A DNA stretch of 14,332 bases from NCBI GenBank assembly GCA_025349905.2, contig MU625005.1, positions 1 to 14,332 on the forward strand, given 5' to 3'. This document shows positions 1 to 10,742 of this stretch, one piece after another (the first letter of the stretch is position 1; each line of letters opens with the position of its first letter). The notes beneath the pieces are model-generated. The model was not told the origin of the DNA and ran no database searches. It worked only from the letters and a program-made list of their open reading frames with translations. Origin of the DNA: Blastocladiella britannica (taxonomy: Eukaryota > Blastocladiomycota > Blastocladiomycetes > Blastocladiales > Blastocladiaceae). The position numbers were made by a program, and so were the translations under genes.

Positions 1-46
1 AAAACCACACTAGCAACGATCGCGTCCAAATCAAGCCACCTCTGGT

Positions 47-52
47 CACGTG
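47..52. promoter_or_regulatory. CACGTG palindrome just upstream of MOT1
   Basis: A perfect CACGTG E-box core ends 22 nt before the MOT1 start codon. In fungi this hexamer is bound by bHLH factors such as Cbf1. Being so close to the ATG it may lie in the 5' UTR or a very short promoter. Function is inferred from sequence only, although the same hexamer also sits just upstream of the DPH5 start. Confidence 0.35.
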
Positions 53-73
53 CCTGTTGCCATCCCTCCAACA

Positions 74-3000
74 ATGGCGTCACCCACACCACCCCCACCG
101 CGGCCAACCACCACTGGCAGCACGAGCAGCAGTACCACGCGCCTCGACAAGCTGTTCACGCTGCTCGAGACGGGTGCCACTCCCTCGCTGCGCCTGACGG
201 CCGCCCACCAGATCGCCGCCCTTGCCGCCCACCACCCGGTCCCGGCTCTCCTGAGGCGTCTGCTCCCCTTACTGCGGTCGCGCGTATGGGCCACGCGTAC
301 CGCAGCCGCCGATGCCATTGAGCGCATGGCTCGCACCGTACCCTGGGACCCGTCTGCTGCTGTGGATGTGTCTGTGTCCGCAAACAGTCATGGAACGATC
401 ACCGACCCGGTCGCTGCCGCTGCATTGCACGCCAAACTGTGGACGCCACTGGCCGCCAAGTTCTCGCCCGCGCGTATCGCCGAGCTCGGGTCGCTGGCAG
501 CCTCGGCCCGCGCCGACGACCGTTCTTCTTCGTCATCCGAGTCGGCGTTCGCCACCGCCGCCCAGCGCGCCATGTTTCTGCGCAAGCTTGGCATGGATCC
601 GGCCGATCGTACGTCGTTTTTCCTTCATATTTTCTTCAGAATGTGTAGCTCATCTTTGTGCAAAAAGTCACTGAAAATGGCAGTGATCTTTTGGATGGAG
701 GTAGAGGAGGAGGAAGCGCACCAGCTGCATCCTCGACGCACGGCAAGTCCAAGACCAAGTCTCGCCGACGCACCCTCTCGGCCGGAAAGCTTCCGCCGCC
801 GGCCTTGGACGCGCTGACCAACGTCTCGGCCGCCACACCCACTTCGCCAACCACCGCCACTACCCCTGTGGACGAGATTGATGCGATCCAGGAACAGCTC
901 CTGGACCCTGCACTGTCCACCCGCGAAAAGGCCGTGCTGCGCCGAAAGCTCAAGATCCTGCAAAAGTCGGCCCCACCTCCACCACTGCCGACTCCAAAGT
1001 CTACAACGTCTCAGGTACCCACACCACCGCCGAAAAAGGTCCGCAAGACCACCTCCAACTTTGACGAGTCCGTTTCGATTCCGCCCAACCCGAAACGGCT
1101 GCGGCGCGACGCGTCCAATTTCTCGGTCCTGGACGACGACACAATGGACGCATCGTCGGACATGGGCTCTGCTGGTCCTCCTTCGACGGGCGGTGTTGCT
1201 GCTGCGAATGCTTCTCCTCCGCCACATCCTCTTCTATCGTCTACTGGAGAAACCGTGGTCATTTCATACAAGGGCCCGAAAAAGGAGCCAGGAGTGCTGC
1301 TTGTTGACGATGACACAGACCTTGACGATGCTGTGTCAGCCAAGCCACCGACCCACGCGTTTCCCGAGTGGCCGTTCCAGGCGTTTTGCGATATCTTGGT
1401 CCTGGACTTGGTCGATCCCAAGTGGGAGGTGCGGCACGGCGCTGCCATGGGGCTCCGGGAGGTCATCAAGTGTCAGGGCGCTGTTGCCGGCACGCTTGGT
1501 ACTTTTTTTCTTTCCCTTTTTCATTGTCCATTCTTGAAGACTGACAAGAGATCTATACACATAGGAACGATCCCGGCTGACCTCAATGCGACCCTCAACC
1601 GCCACTTTTTGCTGCACCTGGCGTACGCGATTCTGTCAGTGCTGGTGCGCGACCGATTTGCAGACTACCACGGCGACACTGTCAAGGTGCCTGTGCGCGA
1701 GTCGGCGTCGCAGGCGCTTGGGGTGGTGGTGAAACACCTCACCGACTCGCACGACGTGCACCTGGTCCTACAGCGGCTGCTACAGCTCCTCCCGTCCAAC
1801 ACGGTTGCCGATGGATCAGCAGCAAACGACCCGCAGCCGTCGGCGTGGTCGCAGCACTTTGCGGCGCTCCTGGGGATCAAGTACGTGCTGGCGGTCCGCA
1901 GCGACATGATCCAGTCGTTGTTCCCGATGGCGTTCCCAGCCGTGTTTGTTGGGCTGCAGTCGCCCGACGACGACGTCAAGACGGTGGCCGCCGAAACGCT
2001 GCTTCCCGTGACGGCGACCGCCGCCGAGCTGCTCAACGACATGCAACTGGGCGCGCTGCTGGCGGTCCTGGCCGCGAGCTTGGACACGGGCGACGACTTG
2101 TCGGCATCCACCGCCGCAGTTATGGACATGATGGCGGCGCTCGCCGACACCCCGCGGGTCGTGGGCCTGATTGCGCCACACCCGGAACGGCACGTGGGCG
2201 CCGTGGACCCGGCGTTCGCGTCCATTGCCTCGTTCGTGGCTTTACCGGTATTGGTGCCACGACTCGCACAGCACTTGCGCCACCCGATCAACAGCGTGCG
2301 CCGCGCGGTCCTCGGGACACTCTGCGCGTTCCTCCGCATGGACTCCGAGCGGCCGCCCGCGCCCGACCGGTGGTGGATCACGCCCGCATTCGTGCGGTTG
2401 CTGTTCCAGAACTACGTGATCGAGGACTCGAGTAGCAGTTCCAACAACAGCTCAGACGGCAATAATGACGTGCTGGGCATGACTGACCGGCTGTGGGCCG
2501 ACATTGCCCAGTACTGCGCGACGCACGGCGCGCTGTCCGCCGTGTTTGGGCCTGGGTTCTCGTGCATGCTGGCGCTGGCACTGACCCCGATCGGCCAGCC
2601 GCTGGACGCCCGCAAGTTGATCTTTGCGCTTCCACCTAGCCCTGGTTGTGCCAATGGTGGCAGCAATGAGCCAGCACCCACCGACCGCGCCATGATTTCG
2701 CAGGACCTCGCGGTGCTGTCGTACACGTCAATTGTCCGCGGCCGGTTGATGGCCACTGCCGCCCTGGGCGCCACGCTTGCGCGCTGGGTCCAGTGCCCGG
2801 CCGGGTTCGAGGCCGCGGTTGCTGAGATTGGCGTCGCTCTGGGTAAACGGTGGGCGTGGCAGCGGCAGCTGGCCGCCACCCTGGTCACCGAGTATGCACT
2901 GGCGTCGTCATCATCTGCTGTCGATAGTCCAGAATCGCACGCGGGAATCGTTGGCCTGATGCCCGGCCTGGAAGCGCTGGCGATGGGATTGGCCGCGCCT

Positions 3001-6000
3001 GTCATGTACGGCGAACTGCAGGCGTCGCTCGCCCAAATGTACGCCGAGTGCCTTGGCGCGTGCCGCGATGTGCCGGGACTCGTGGTGCCGCCACTCGAGG
3101 CCGGGTTTGATGCCGAGTTTGTGTTGCATGCTGTACGCGTTCTCATTTTTTTGTGAGCCAAGTCAACTACTCACACCACGATACCCAAATGACAAAGGCG
3201 ATCTATCGGCCGCACCTCGGCATCCTGTTGCAAAACCACCAATCCCTGGAAAAGGTTCTGACCACACGCGTCGCGGCCGCATCCGCCGCGGCCTTGGTGG
3301 CGCTCAAGCGCCTGCCGATCAAGGTCGGGGCCGTGATCCGGTCGCTGACCAACTCGCTCAAGCTCGAGGACAACTTGGACGTGCAGATCATGTCGGCGCG
3401 CGCGCTGGCGCAGCTGGCACTGCAGCGGCAGGGTAAGCCCGCCGTCGACAAGCTGGTCGAAAACATGGCGGTCCTGGTGTGCTCGGACCCACAGCTGACA
3501 CCCGACTTGGCCGCTGAGCCCGCGGTGCTGGACAGTAACCTTGTGCTGACGCTTGTTAAGCTGGGCGAGACGACTCTGGGTGGCGGCAATACCGCTGCTG
3601 CTATCGACGATGCCGCGGTACCGCTTCCTATTGCGGCAACAACGGCAGGGCGGAAACGAAAGCGCGAGCCTGCTGCAGCAGCCGCCAACGCCGCCGATGC
3701 CGCGCAGGCACAGCTCGACACGACCTCGGCCGCTGCCGCCGTGGCCAGTCAGATCGCGGACGCCGATCGCCCTGAATGTATCGTACATCGCGGCGGCTCG
3801 CTGTTCTTCAAGTGGCTGTGCACCGCGTTTGGTGCAGCGTTGATCACGAGCGTTCCTTCCGTCGGCCATGTCCTGGCGCTCCCACCACCACCACCGCCAG
3901 CACCAGTAGCAACCGGAACAGAAGCAGACCAACCCCAACCAGCGCTGGAGCACATGCAGCGCATGGTGGACGCGATGCAATCGGTCGAGTCGCTGTCCAA
4001 GATACTCCACTCGTCGCTGCACGGGTACCTGCTCGCGCAACTCCCAGGCACATTTGCGCTGCTTGAAGCGCCCGAGGCAGTTCTGCGGTACATGGCGGCG
4101 CGGTCGGTGGCCGCGATGGCCAACGTGGCGCCTTCGCCGACCATGCAAGCCATCCTGGCCACCCTGCTGCCCAAACTGCGGTCGCACACGTCGGTAGTGT
4201 CGCGGCGCGGAGTCATTGAGGCCATGCACCACCTGGTGGCCGAGCTCGGCGGGCACTTGCTGCCGTACGTGGTTTTCTTGGTGGTCCCGCTCATGGGCGC
4301 CATGTCGGACTCGGACGACGCGGTGCGCCGGCTCGCCACCCGGTCGTTTGCCTCCATGATTCAGCTGATCCCGCTGGAAGAGGGGATCCCGGACCCGGAC
4401 GATTTCCCGCCCGAGCTGGTGGCCGCGCGCGCGGCCGAGCGCCAGTTTATTGGCCAGCTCCTCGGGACGACGAAAGTCGCCAACTACGAGGTGCCGGTGG
4501 CGATTCGGGCCGAGTTACGGCGGTACCAGCTGGACGGGATTAACTGGATGATGTTTTTGAACCGGTACCAGCTGCATGGTATTTTGTGCGATGACATGGT
4601 ATGTACCCTTTTTATCGTGATTGGTGTATGCATAGTCTAACATATGAATTTAGGGACTGGGAAAAACCCTTCAAACCATCACGGTTCTATCGAGCCATCA
4701 CCACGATAACCCATCCGACGCGCCGTCCCTGGTCGTGTGTCCGTCGACTTTAGTCGGGCACTGGCAGCACGAGATTGAAAAGTACAGCCCAAACTTGTCA
4801 GCCATGATTTACGCGGGCGTCCCTGCCGAACGCCGCCGCATGCATGGCCGCTTACTGTCGCCCGCGCACAACTTGGTCATCATTACCTCGTACGACGTGC
4901 TGCGCAACGATATCAGCGTCATGGCGGGAATCGCGTTCCAGTACTGCGTGCTGGACGAAGGCCATATCATTCGTAACGCTAAGACCCAGGGCACGCGCGC
5001 GTGTAAGGCGGTCACGGCTCGACACCGGTTGATCTTATCCGGCACCCCTATTCGTACGTTTTTCTCCTTCAAAATTTTCTTACCGCATGGTTTGATTCAA
5101 AAAAAAACAGAAAATAATGTCCTCGAGCTCTGGTCGCTGTTTGATTTCCTGATGCCCGGGTTCCTCGGCACCGAGCAAGCGTTCAATTCGCGGTACGCCA
5201 AGCTGATCCAGGCGTCGCGCGATGCCAAAAAGTCGTCGGCCGAGCAGCAGGCCGGCGAAAAAGCACTAAAAGATCTGCACCGACAAGTGCTTCCGTTTGT
5301 GCTGCGTCGACTGAAAGAGGAGGTGCTCGACGACTTGCCCCCCAAGATCATCCAGGACTACTACTGCGACTTGTCCCCCACGCAGCAGAAACTGTACCAG
5401 GCGGTGGTCAAGAGCACGCAGGTCGGCGACAAGACCCACGTGTTCCATGCGCTGCAGTCGATGCGCCGGATCTGCAACCACCCGCTCATGTACCTCGACA
5501 ACCCGGCCAACGCTGCCGCTGCCGCCGAGAACGCTGGGGTCACGGTCAGTGCCAAGAAGCTGCACACGCTGTCGGAGGCGCCCAAACTGGTCGCGCTCAA
5601 GCAGCTGCTTCTGGATTGTGGGATTGGCGTCCAGGACGAACCATCTTCTTCATATTCATCTACCGGTGGATCAGCAGCAGCGCTCGACGACGATGGCAAC
5701 GAGCCGGTGGTCGCCGGCCACCGCGTGCTCGTGTTTGCGCAAATGAAAAAGATGCTGGACCTGATAGAGTCCGACCTGTTCAAGGCGCACATGCCCAGCG
5801 TGTCGTACCTGCGGCTAGACGGCTCCACCGAGGGCCGGTTGCGCCACGGGATCGTGCAAAAGTTCAACGACGACCCGACCATCGACGTACTGTTGCTGAC
5901 GACACAGGCCGGCGGGCTCGGTCTCAATCTGACCGGCGCGGACACGGTGGTGTTCATGGATCACGATTGGAACCCAATGCGGTACGTGTTATATTTTCTT

Positions 6001-6478
6001 ATTAATTAGCTACCGATCGTGCCATGCGCGGGAACTTTGTATATTTTGAAATCGATACTAATGAAAAAACGTGTCTGTATTTTGCAGTGATTTGCAAGCA
6101 ATGGATCGCGCACACCGACTCGGCCAGCGTCGCACCGTCAACGTGTACCGACTGATTGCGCGCGGCACGCTGGAGGAAAAGATCATGGGCCTGCAGCGGT
6201 TCAAGCTGCACATTGCGGGCCAGGTGGTGAACCAGCAGAATGCGGCGCTCGAGTCCATGGACACGGACCAGCTGTTGGACCTGTTCCAGGCATCGCCGTC
6301 GGCAGGGCCAAGTGGGAGTGACACGAACGCCACATCCGCTGCTACGGGCGGTGGAAGCGCTAATCCAGGCACTGGTGTCCGCAGCGATGCGGCGGCGATT
6401 CTGAGCGGTCTGGACGAGCTGGTGGCGCGCGAGTACGAGGACGAGTATAACTTGGACGGGTACTTGGCGTCGTTGTAA
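74..6478 (+). CDS. MOT1: Mot1/BTAF1, TBP-associated Swi2/Snf2 ATPase (seven exons, 1998 aa)
   Basis: This nuclear ATPase removes TATA-binding protein from promoters. Proposed exons are 74-608, 668-1498, 1565-3132, 3198-4598, 4654-5053, 5111-5981 and 6088-6478, giving 1998 residues, slightly longer than yeast or human homologues (about 1850-1870). ATG 74 begins a start typical of the family: [18 protein letters not shown], then HEAT-like repeats. [13 protein letters not shown] lies near residues 431-443. Basic, NLS-like clusters lie near 320-325 (PKRLRR) and 1130-1134 (RKRKR). The helicase core starts near 1410: Walker A GLGKT 1446-1450, DEGH 1546-1549, SGTPIQNN 1574-1581, [13 protein letters not shown] from 1842, [13 protein letters not shown] 1872-1884. 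Introns 4 and 5 fall at motif I and inside motif III; intron 6 has a TACTAAT branch site at 6056-6062. All ATPase motifs are intact, so the gene looks functional. The least certain boundary is the first acceptor at 667; it is the only nearby AG that keeps the frame. Confidence 0.96.
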
Positions 6479-8570
6479 ATCTATAAAATATCACTTAAAC
6501 ATACTTTTATTTGTATGCACTTGCTTTTTTGGATTTTCCGACCTGGCGGCAGCAGTTTATCCTCCTATTACCTTTCCCGTCTTTGTCGTCGTACTTTGTA
6601 AGTATACTTTTACTCGGCTTTGCACGGCACGACTATTGATGTTTGCAGGACAGTACACGAACACTGCTAAAAATAAAAAGCGATAGCAGTTGTGATCTGG
6701 GGCCGCAATTACTCAGTTTCGCGTGTGGCGGGGGCGGTGGTGTTTGGTGTCAAACAATCACTGACGCTCACATATTCGGCCTTTTTCGCGGTTTCCTTGG
6801 GGAAGCCCGCAGCGGGTGGCGCAGTACTGAGCGTATTGGCCCTTTACGTACGTACTCCAGGAGGACGAGGAGCAAGGGGCTGGCCGAGCAGCTGCTGCTG
6901 AGAGATGCTGGGCGCGACTGAGCACCAAGTGGTGTGAGGCCGTTCACTTGAACATACATGAGGACAAGCTATCCATTTTGAATACAAACACACCAACCCA
7001 GGTTATCCACAGATCGCGCCGGCCCACCACAAAAAAACTCAATTGCTAATACAAACACGTCCTTATATGAGGCGCCGCGGCAATCAACACTCGAAAGAAA
7101 AAAAGAAACAGCAAACCAATCCCCTTTCCCCTCGAGATTAAAAGGAATCGAAAGGGTTGATCTGCCACCGCCGCCGCTGCTTTCTCAGAATAACAAAACA
7201 AATCCAGCGCTCAAATTCGCACTCGGGCGCCGCGCGGCTTCTCCTTTTTTTCTTGTCTTCTTTGCTTCATAAACCGCTGCTTTGGCCAAACCGCATTGCT
7301 GCTTCTGCCCTTCACACTTCGACCAAAAGAAAAAAAAGGGATTAAATACTCGACAGCTTCCCTTGTCCCTTTCTCATTTCTGTCCGACCTCTAGCAGCAA
7401 CACTTCTCGCACAACTGCATTGCGCCTCCCGATAGCTTGGCTGTCCGCAGACCCACCATATCTTTGTTGCACCCGTACCTGTTACCTGATCTGCCCCATT
7501 GCTGCCCCTCTTCTCATGTGCGTACCACTACTATTCTTTATTCATGGTATTGCATTCGTTCTGTCCTGTCCGCACCGTCGTCCTCTATCCCTTTTTTTAA
7601 CGAAATTAATGTTGACCGCGAGTCGGGGAGTTGCAAAATACTGTGGCGCGCTGCTCGTGCGCCATCAATCGGCACCGACTGCAAAGCGCTGCACGCGCCA
7701 CCCTCTGCGCGTGGTTTTATCCATTTTTTTGATTCTGAAATAGTTTCGCATACTTTTTAAAACCTTCTCCGACCGATGCTGCTGACGCTGCAACTTGGTC
7801 GCTTCTAGTCGATCTTGATCGCGACTTGCTTCACTCTCTTTCATATTCTCTTTCTTTGCTCCATTCATATACACATACATTTTATACATACACTTCTGCT
7901 CTCCGCCATATATACAATACCGGTGTGTGTGCGCAGCCTTGTCTTCTTCGTTTTCCTCCTCGTACATTGTGCGCAAACAAAGCACACAAAAGTAAAAGTA
8001 AAAAAAAACTTTGAGACTTCATGTTCATTTCGCAATTTGGCACCCCCCAACTTTTCCACCCGAGGATCTTCCGAGGACGATGCTCTCGATGCGCTTAATT
8101 GATTACAATGCTGATGGCCCCCCAACCTCACCTTCCCACTTTGTTATTAATTAGAACCCTTGCTTGGAAATCTTCCCGCTTCTCGCAACAACAACCAAGC
8201 AAACAAGTGATTTGATTAGCAGACCAAACATTCGGTGCGACCACTTCCTTTCCGATTTTCCTTTTCACATTGCAACGATATGGGTTGTGGCCTGTTTGTT
8301 TTTGGGTGGCGTGCTTTGGTGCCCCTGCTCCCAGGCCCAACAGCCCGATCACCGATTGCCGACGGGGATATTTCGGAAAACGTTATAAATCCTGCGAACA
8401 AACCGTATTGACTGACTCGACCTTTTTTGCTGTTTCGATCCCTTGTTCTATATAGTCTCCCCTCTCCGCCCATTCCGTTCATTTTGTTTGGCATCGCGCA
8501 CATCCTTAGTTCAACTTCAAGTTGGATCGCATTACACATCTGTCCATATCCAGCAACACCAGGTCTCAAC
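6479..8570. other. Intergenic spacer between MOT1 and the cyclin gene
   Basis: I find no supportable gene in these 2.1 kb. The first part is AT-rich and should hold the MOT1 3' UTR; an AATAAA lies at 6672-6677. Positions 6690-6960 form a GC-richer island with open but ATG-less frames (see findings). It contains two E2F/MBF-like octamers, TTTCGCGT at 6717-6724 and TTTCGCGG at 6784-6791. From about 7080 to 8570 the + strand is strongly pyrimidine-rich, with many C/T runs, a CCAAT at 7116-7120 and a TATA-like TATATAG near 8449. This fits a long promoter or leader for the downstream cyclin gene. No tRNA or other known RNA was recognised. Confidence 0.6.
8449..8455 (+). promoter_or_regulatory. TATA-box candidate for the cyclin gene
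   Basis: TATATAG lies about 120 nt upstream of the cyclin ATG at 8571 and is followed by a pyrimidine-rich tract. No ATG occurs between it and 8571, so a transcript starting about 30 nt downstream would use 8571 as its first start codon. The match is short and untested. Confidence 0.35.
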
Positions 8571-10742
8571 ATGTGGACAAGCACTCATACCCAAGCCACC
8601 TTTTGCCCGCAGCCGACCACTGGCAGCATCAACATTCGTCGCACTGCCTCGATCCCCTCGGGCCTGTCGCTGTCGTTCCCGCAGGCGTCTTCAAGCTCAT
8701 CCTCCTCGGCGACAGCATCGTCCTTTGCAGCCAAGCGGTCGCGGGCCGCGGTTCCCCCGCCGCTCTCGCTCGCGTCCCCGGCATTGTACGAGGCGACGAC
8801 GGCCGACCAGCAGCTCTTTACCCCGCAATCGGCGACATACCCTCGGTCGTACGCTACCGCTGACTGGAGACCCGCAGCATCGCCGCACACCTCCTCCTCC
8901 TCTGTGTCGTCCACTGACTGGCAGGGTGAATGCGATGCAGCAGCTGCTGCCGCTGCGGCCCGTGCATACGAGTCGTGCCCGCCGCCGCGCAAGCGCGCGC
9001 GCATCACCCCGCGGTCGAGCGAGTTTCTGCCATGCACCACCCCAGCTCTGGCCGCCACCCAAGACCACCAGTCTGCACCCCTGTCGCCCCCACCGACGGC
9101 CCGCTCGAGCGAGTTTGATCTGTCGTCCCTCGGCCGCCCGCTCCTGTCGGCGACCACGACAATGGGAGGAGGACGCGCGCCTTTGGAGTGGCCTACGAGT
9201 CTCTTGGCGCTCATGAGCGGCGATCGGTCGGGCCCCAAGTTCCGTCCGCACGTACCAAGCAACAGCGGGTCCATGTCACAGATGGAGCTGGATATGGCCG
9301 GTAGCCGGGCCCGTGATCGTGCGCTGGTCGTGCAGTGGTTGGTTCAGGTTCGTTTTCCTTTTTCCATTTTTTTTCTTTCTTACCATTTCTCACATAAAAA
9401 AAATGGAAATTTACAGCTCAATGCCACCCACTCGGCCTTCCGGTTCACGCCCGAGACCATGTGGCTGGCGGTCACGTACCTCGACCGGATTCTCGGGTCC
9501 AAGACGGCTCGGCGCGCGATCGTGACCAGCCTCGAGCCGCTGTACCTGCTGGCGGTGGTCTGCCTGTCGATTGCCGCCAAGTTCTCGGAAGAGTACTCGT
9601 CGCCGTCACTGGCGACGATCGTCGATGCCCTGCAGTCCGTGGCAGCCACCATTGCGTACCACTACCCGGCGTTCCAGCCGCACTCGGCGCTGGCCTGGAC
9701 CGAGGATATGGTGCGGCGCATGGAACGCAGCGCGCTCGAGGCCCTGCACTTTGACTTGACGGCGGTGGCGCCCACAGCTGCCATCTTTGAGATGCTGTTT
9801 GCGTCGGCCGACCTGACGCTGGCCCTGGTGCGCATGGTCGAGTCTGGCGGCGCCGTCGGGGCTGCGCCGGTTCACTTTGCCTCCCTGTTGCCGACCGGGC
9901 TCGTGTATGCGCGGCCGTCGGCGGTCGTCGGCCGCGTGGTTGCGGGTACCGCGTGCACTCCCTTGACGATGCCGCTGTCGCCCAAGAGCCCGCCCGCGTC
10001 ATTTTCGTCCTTTGACCACCACGATCTATACAACCACTTTGACGCCGACCACCACGACCACCCGGAACCGATGCTCCCGACCACCCCCGAAATGGGAGCA
10101 AGGCCCGTGTCGCCGCCCACCACGCCCGTGTACGAGTCGCGGCTGTCGGTCATGTCGCAGAGCTCCGAGGAGGAAGAAGAAGGGGAGGTCGTCCAGGATG
10201 ATGACGACGCCGACTCGGTGAGCTTTTGCAACGACAACTCGGCCGCGTCGTCTCCAGGAGCCACCGCAGCAGCAGCCGCGTCCATTCGCGCGCCGGTCCT
10301 GCTGCCACCGGCCGTCTCCAAGGATGAGCGGTGGCCGGCGTTTTTGGCATCGCCCGAACACCGCACGGCCATTGCGCAGCTGGTGCGGCACGTGCAGGTT
10401 GAGATGGTGCAGCGGGTGATCATGCACCCGCAGGCCACGCTGTTTGCGCCCATGTCTATTGGCACGCTGCTCCTGAACCGCGCGGTGGTGGTACTGGCGG
10501 AAGCGCGGCACATGGAGCTCTCGTCGGCGTCCCACCACCACACGGGATTCGCGACCCCACCTTCCACGCCGGCGTCCGTGCGCACCCTGGCTGGATCGGG
10601 ACGCACTGTTGCGCACGGCGGGAGCGGCGCCGGCATGACGTGCGAGTTCCCGTGCTTGGCGACCAACAACCTGGACCGCCAGGCGTTCGCGGCGTGCGTC
10701 GATATGGTTCGGCTCGCGACCGGGCCCGGGTCACCGTCGTGA
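8571..10742 (+). CDS. Cyclin with A/B-type cyclin box and long low-complexity regions (two exons, 700 aa)
   Basis: This is probably a regulatory subunit of a cyclin-dependent kinase. Exons are 8571-9347 and 9417-10742; the 69-nt intron is phase 0. ATG 8571 is the first ATG in the frame, which stays open upstream only through non-ATG codons. Residues 1-234 are Ser/Ala/Pro-rich with a basic NLS-like KRAR at 141-144. The cyclin box starts near 245: RDRALVVQWL, then FRFTPETMWLAVTYLDRIL. The CDK-contact Lys/Glu pair is probably K314 in AAKFSEE and E362 in RMER, spaced about 19 residues wider than in cyclin A. After FDL 371-373 a C-terminal fold begins, but residues of about 415-560 are low complexity (His/Asp-rich, then an acidic E/D run near 510-522 resembling a PEST region). 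From 565 (WPAFL) cyclin-like helices appear to resume. Family membership is firm; the exact class (mitotic or other) is not. Confidence 0.85.
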   Translation: MWTSTHTQATFCPQPTTGSINIRRTASIPSGLSLSFPQASSSSSSSATASSFAAKRSRAAVPPPLSLASPALYEATTADQQLFTPQSATYPRSYATADWRPAASPHTSSSSVSSTDWQGECDAAAAAAAARAYESCPPPRKRARITPRSSEFLPCTTPALAATQDHQSAPLSPPPTARSSEFDLSSLGRPLLSATTTMGGGRAPLEWPTSLLALMSGDRSGPKFRPHVPSNSGSMSQMELDMAGSRARDRALVVQWLVQVRFPFSIFFLSYHFSHKKNGNLQLNATHSAFRFTPETMWLAVTYLDRILGSKTARRAIVTSLEPLYLLAVVCLSIAAKFSEEYSSPSLATIVDALQSVAATIAYHYPAFQPHSALAWTEDMVRRMERSALEALHFDLTAVAPTAAIFEMLFASADLTLALVRMVESGGAVGAAPVHFASLLPTGLVYARPSAVVGRVVAGTACTPLTMPLSPKSPPASFSSFDHHDLYNHFDADHHDHPEPMLPTTPEMGARPVSPPTTPVYESRLSVMSQSSEEEEEGEVVQDDDDADSVSFCNDNSAASSPGATAAAAASIRAPVLLPPAVSKDERWPAFLASPEHRTAIAQLVRHVQVEMVQRVIMHPQATLFAPMSIGTLLLNRAVVVLAEARHMELSSASHHHTGFATPPSTPASVRTLAGSGRTVAHGGSGAGMTCEFPCLATNNLDRQAFAACVDMVRLATGPGSPS

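Noticed and set aside
1665..2381. Long minus-strand frame opposite MOT1.
   Set aside because: Antisense shadow of GC-rich coding sequence; the + strand carries clear Mot1 homology.
6598..6605. GTAAGTAT, whose complement ATACTTAC matches the start of U1 snRNA.
   Set aside because: The following minus-strand bases do not continue as U1 (no CCTG, no stem-loop I or Sm site recognised).
6643..6921. Open + strand frame of 92 codons after MOT1.
   Set aside because: It starts from TTG, has no family resemblance, and overlaps other equally open frames; kept only as part of the GC-rich island finding.
7002..7010. TTATCCACA, like a bacterial DnaA box.
   Set aside because: The context is plainly nuclear and eukaryotic, and it is a single copy.
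7282..7743. Open + strand frame of 153 codons in the cyclin upstream region.
   Set aside because: It starts from TTG in pyrimidine-rich DNA, and its Leu/Pro/Ser/Cys-rich composition reflects the C/T bias rather than a protein.
7665..7985. Minus-strand frame of 106 codons.
   Set aside because: Its Lys/Arg/Glu-rich content is the mirror of the C/T-rich + strand; no recognisable domain or promoter.
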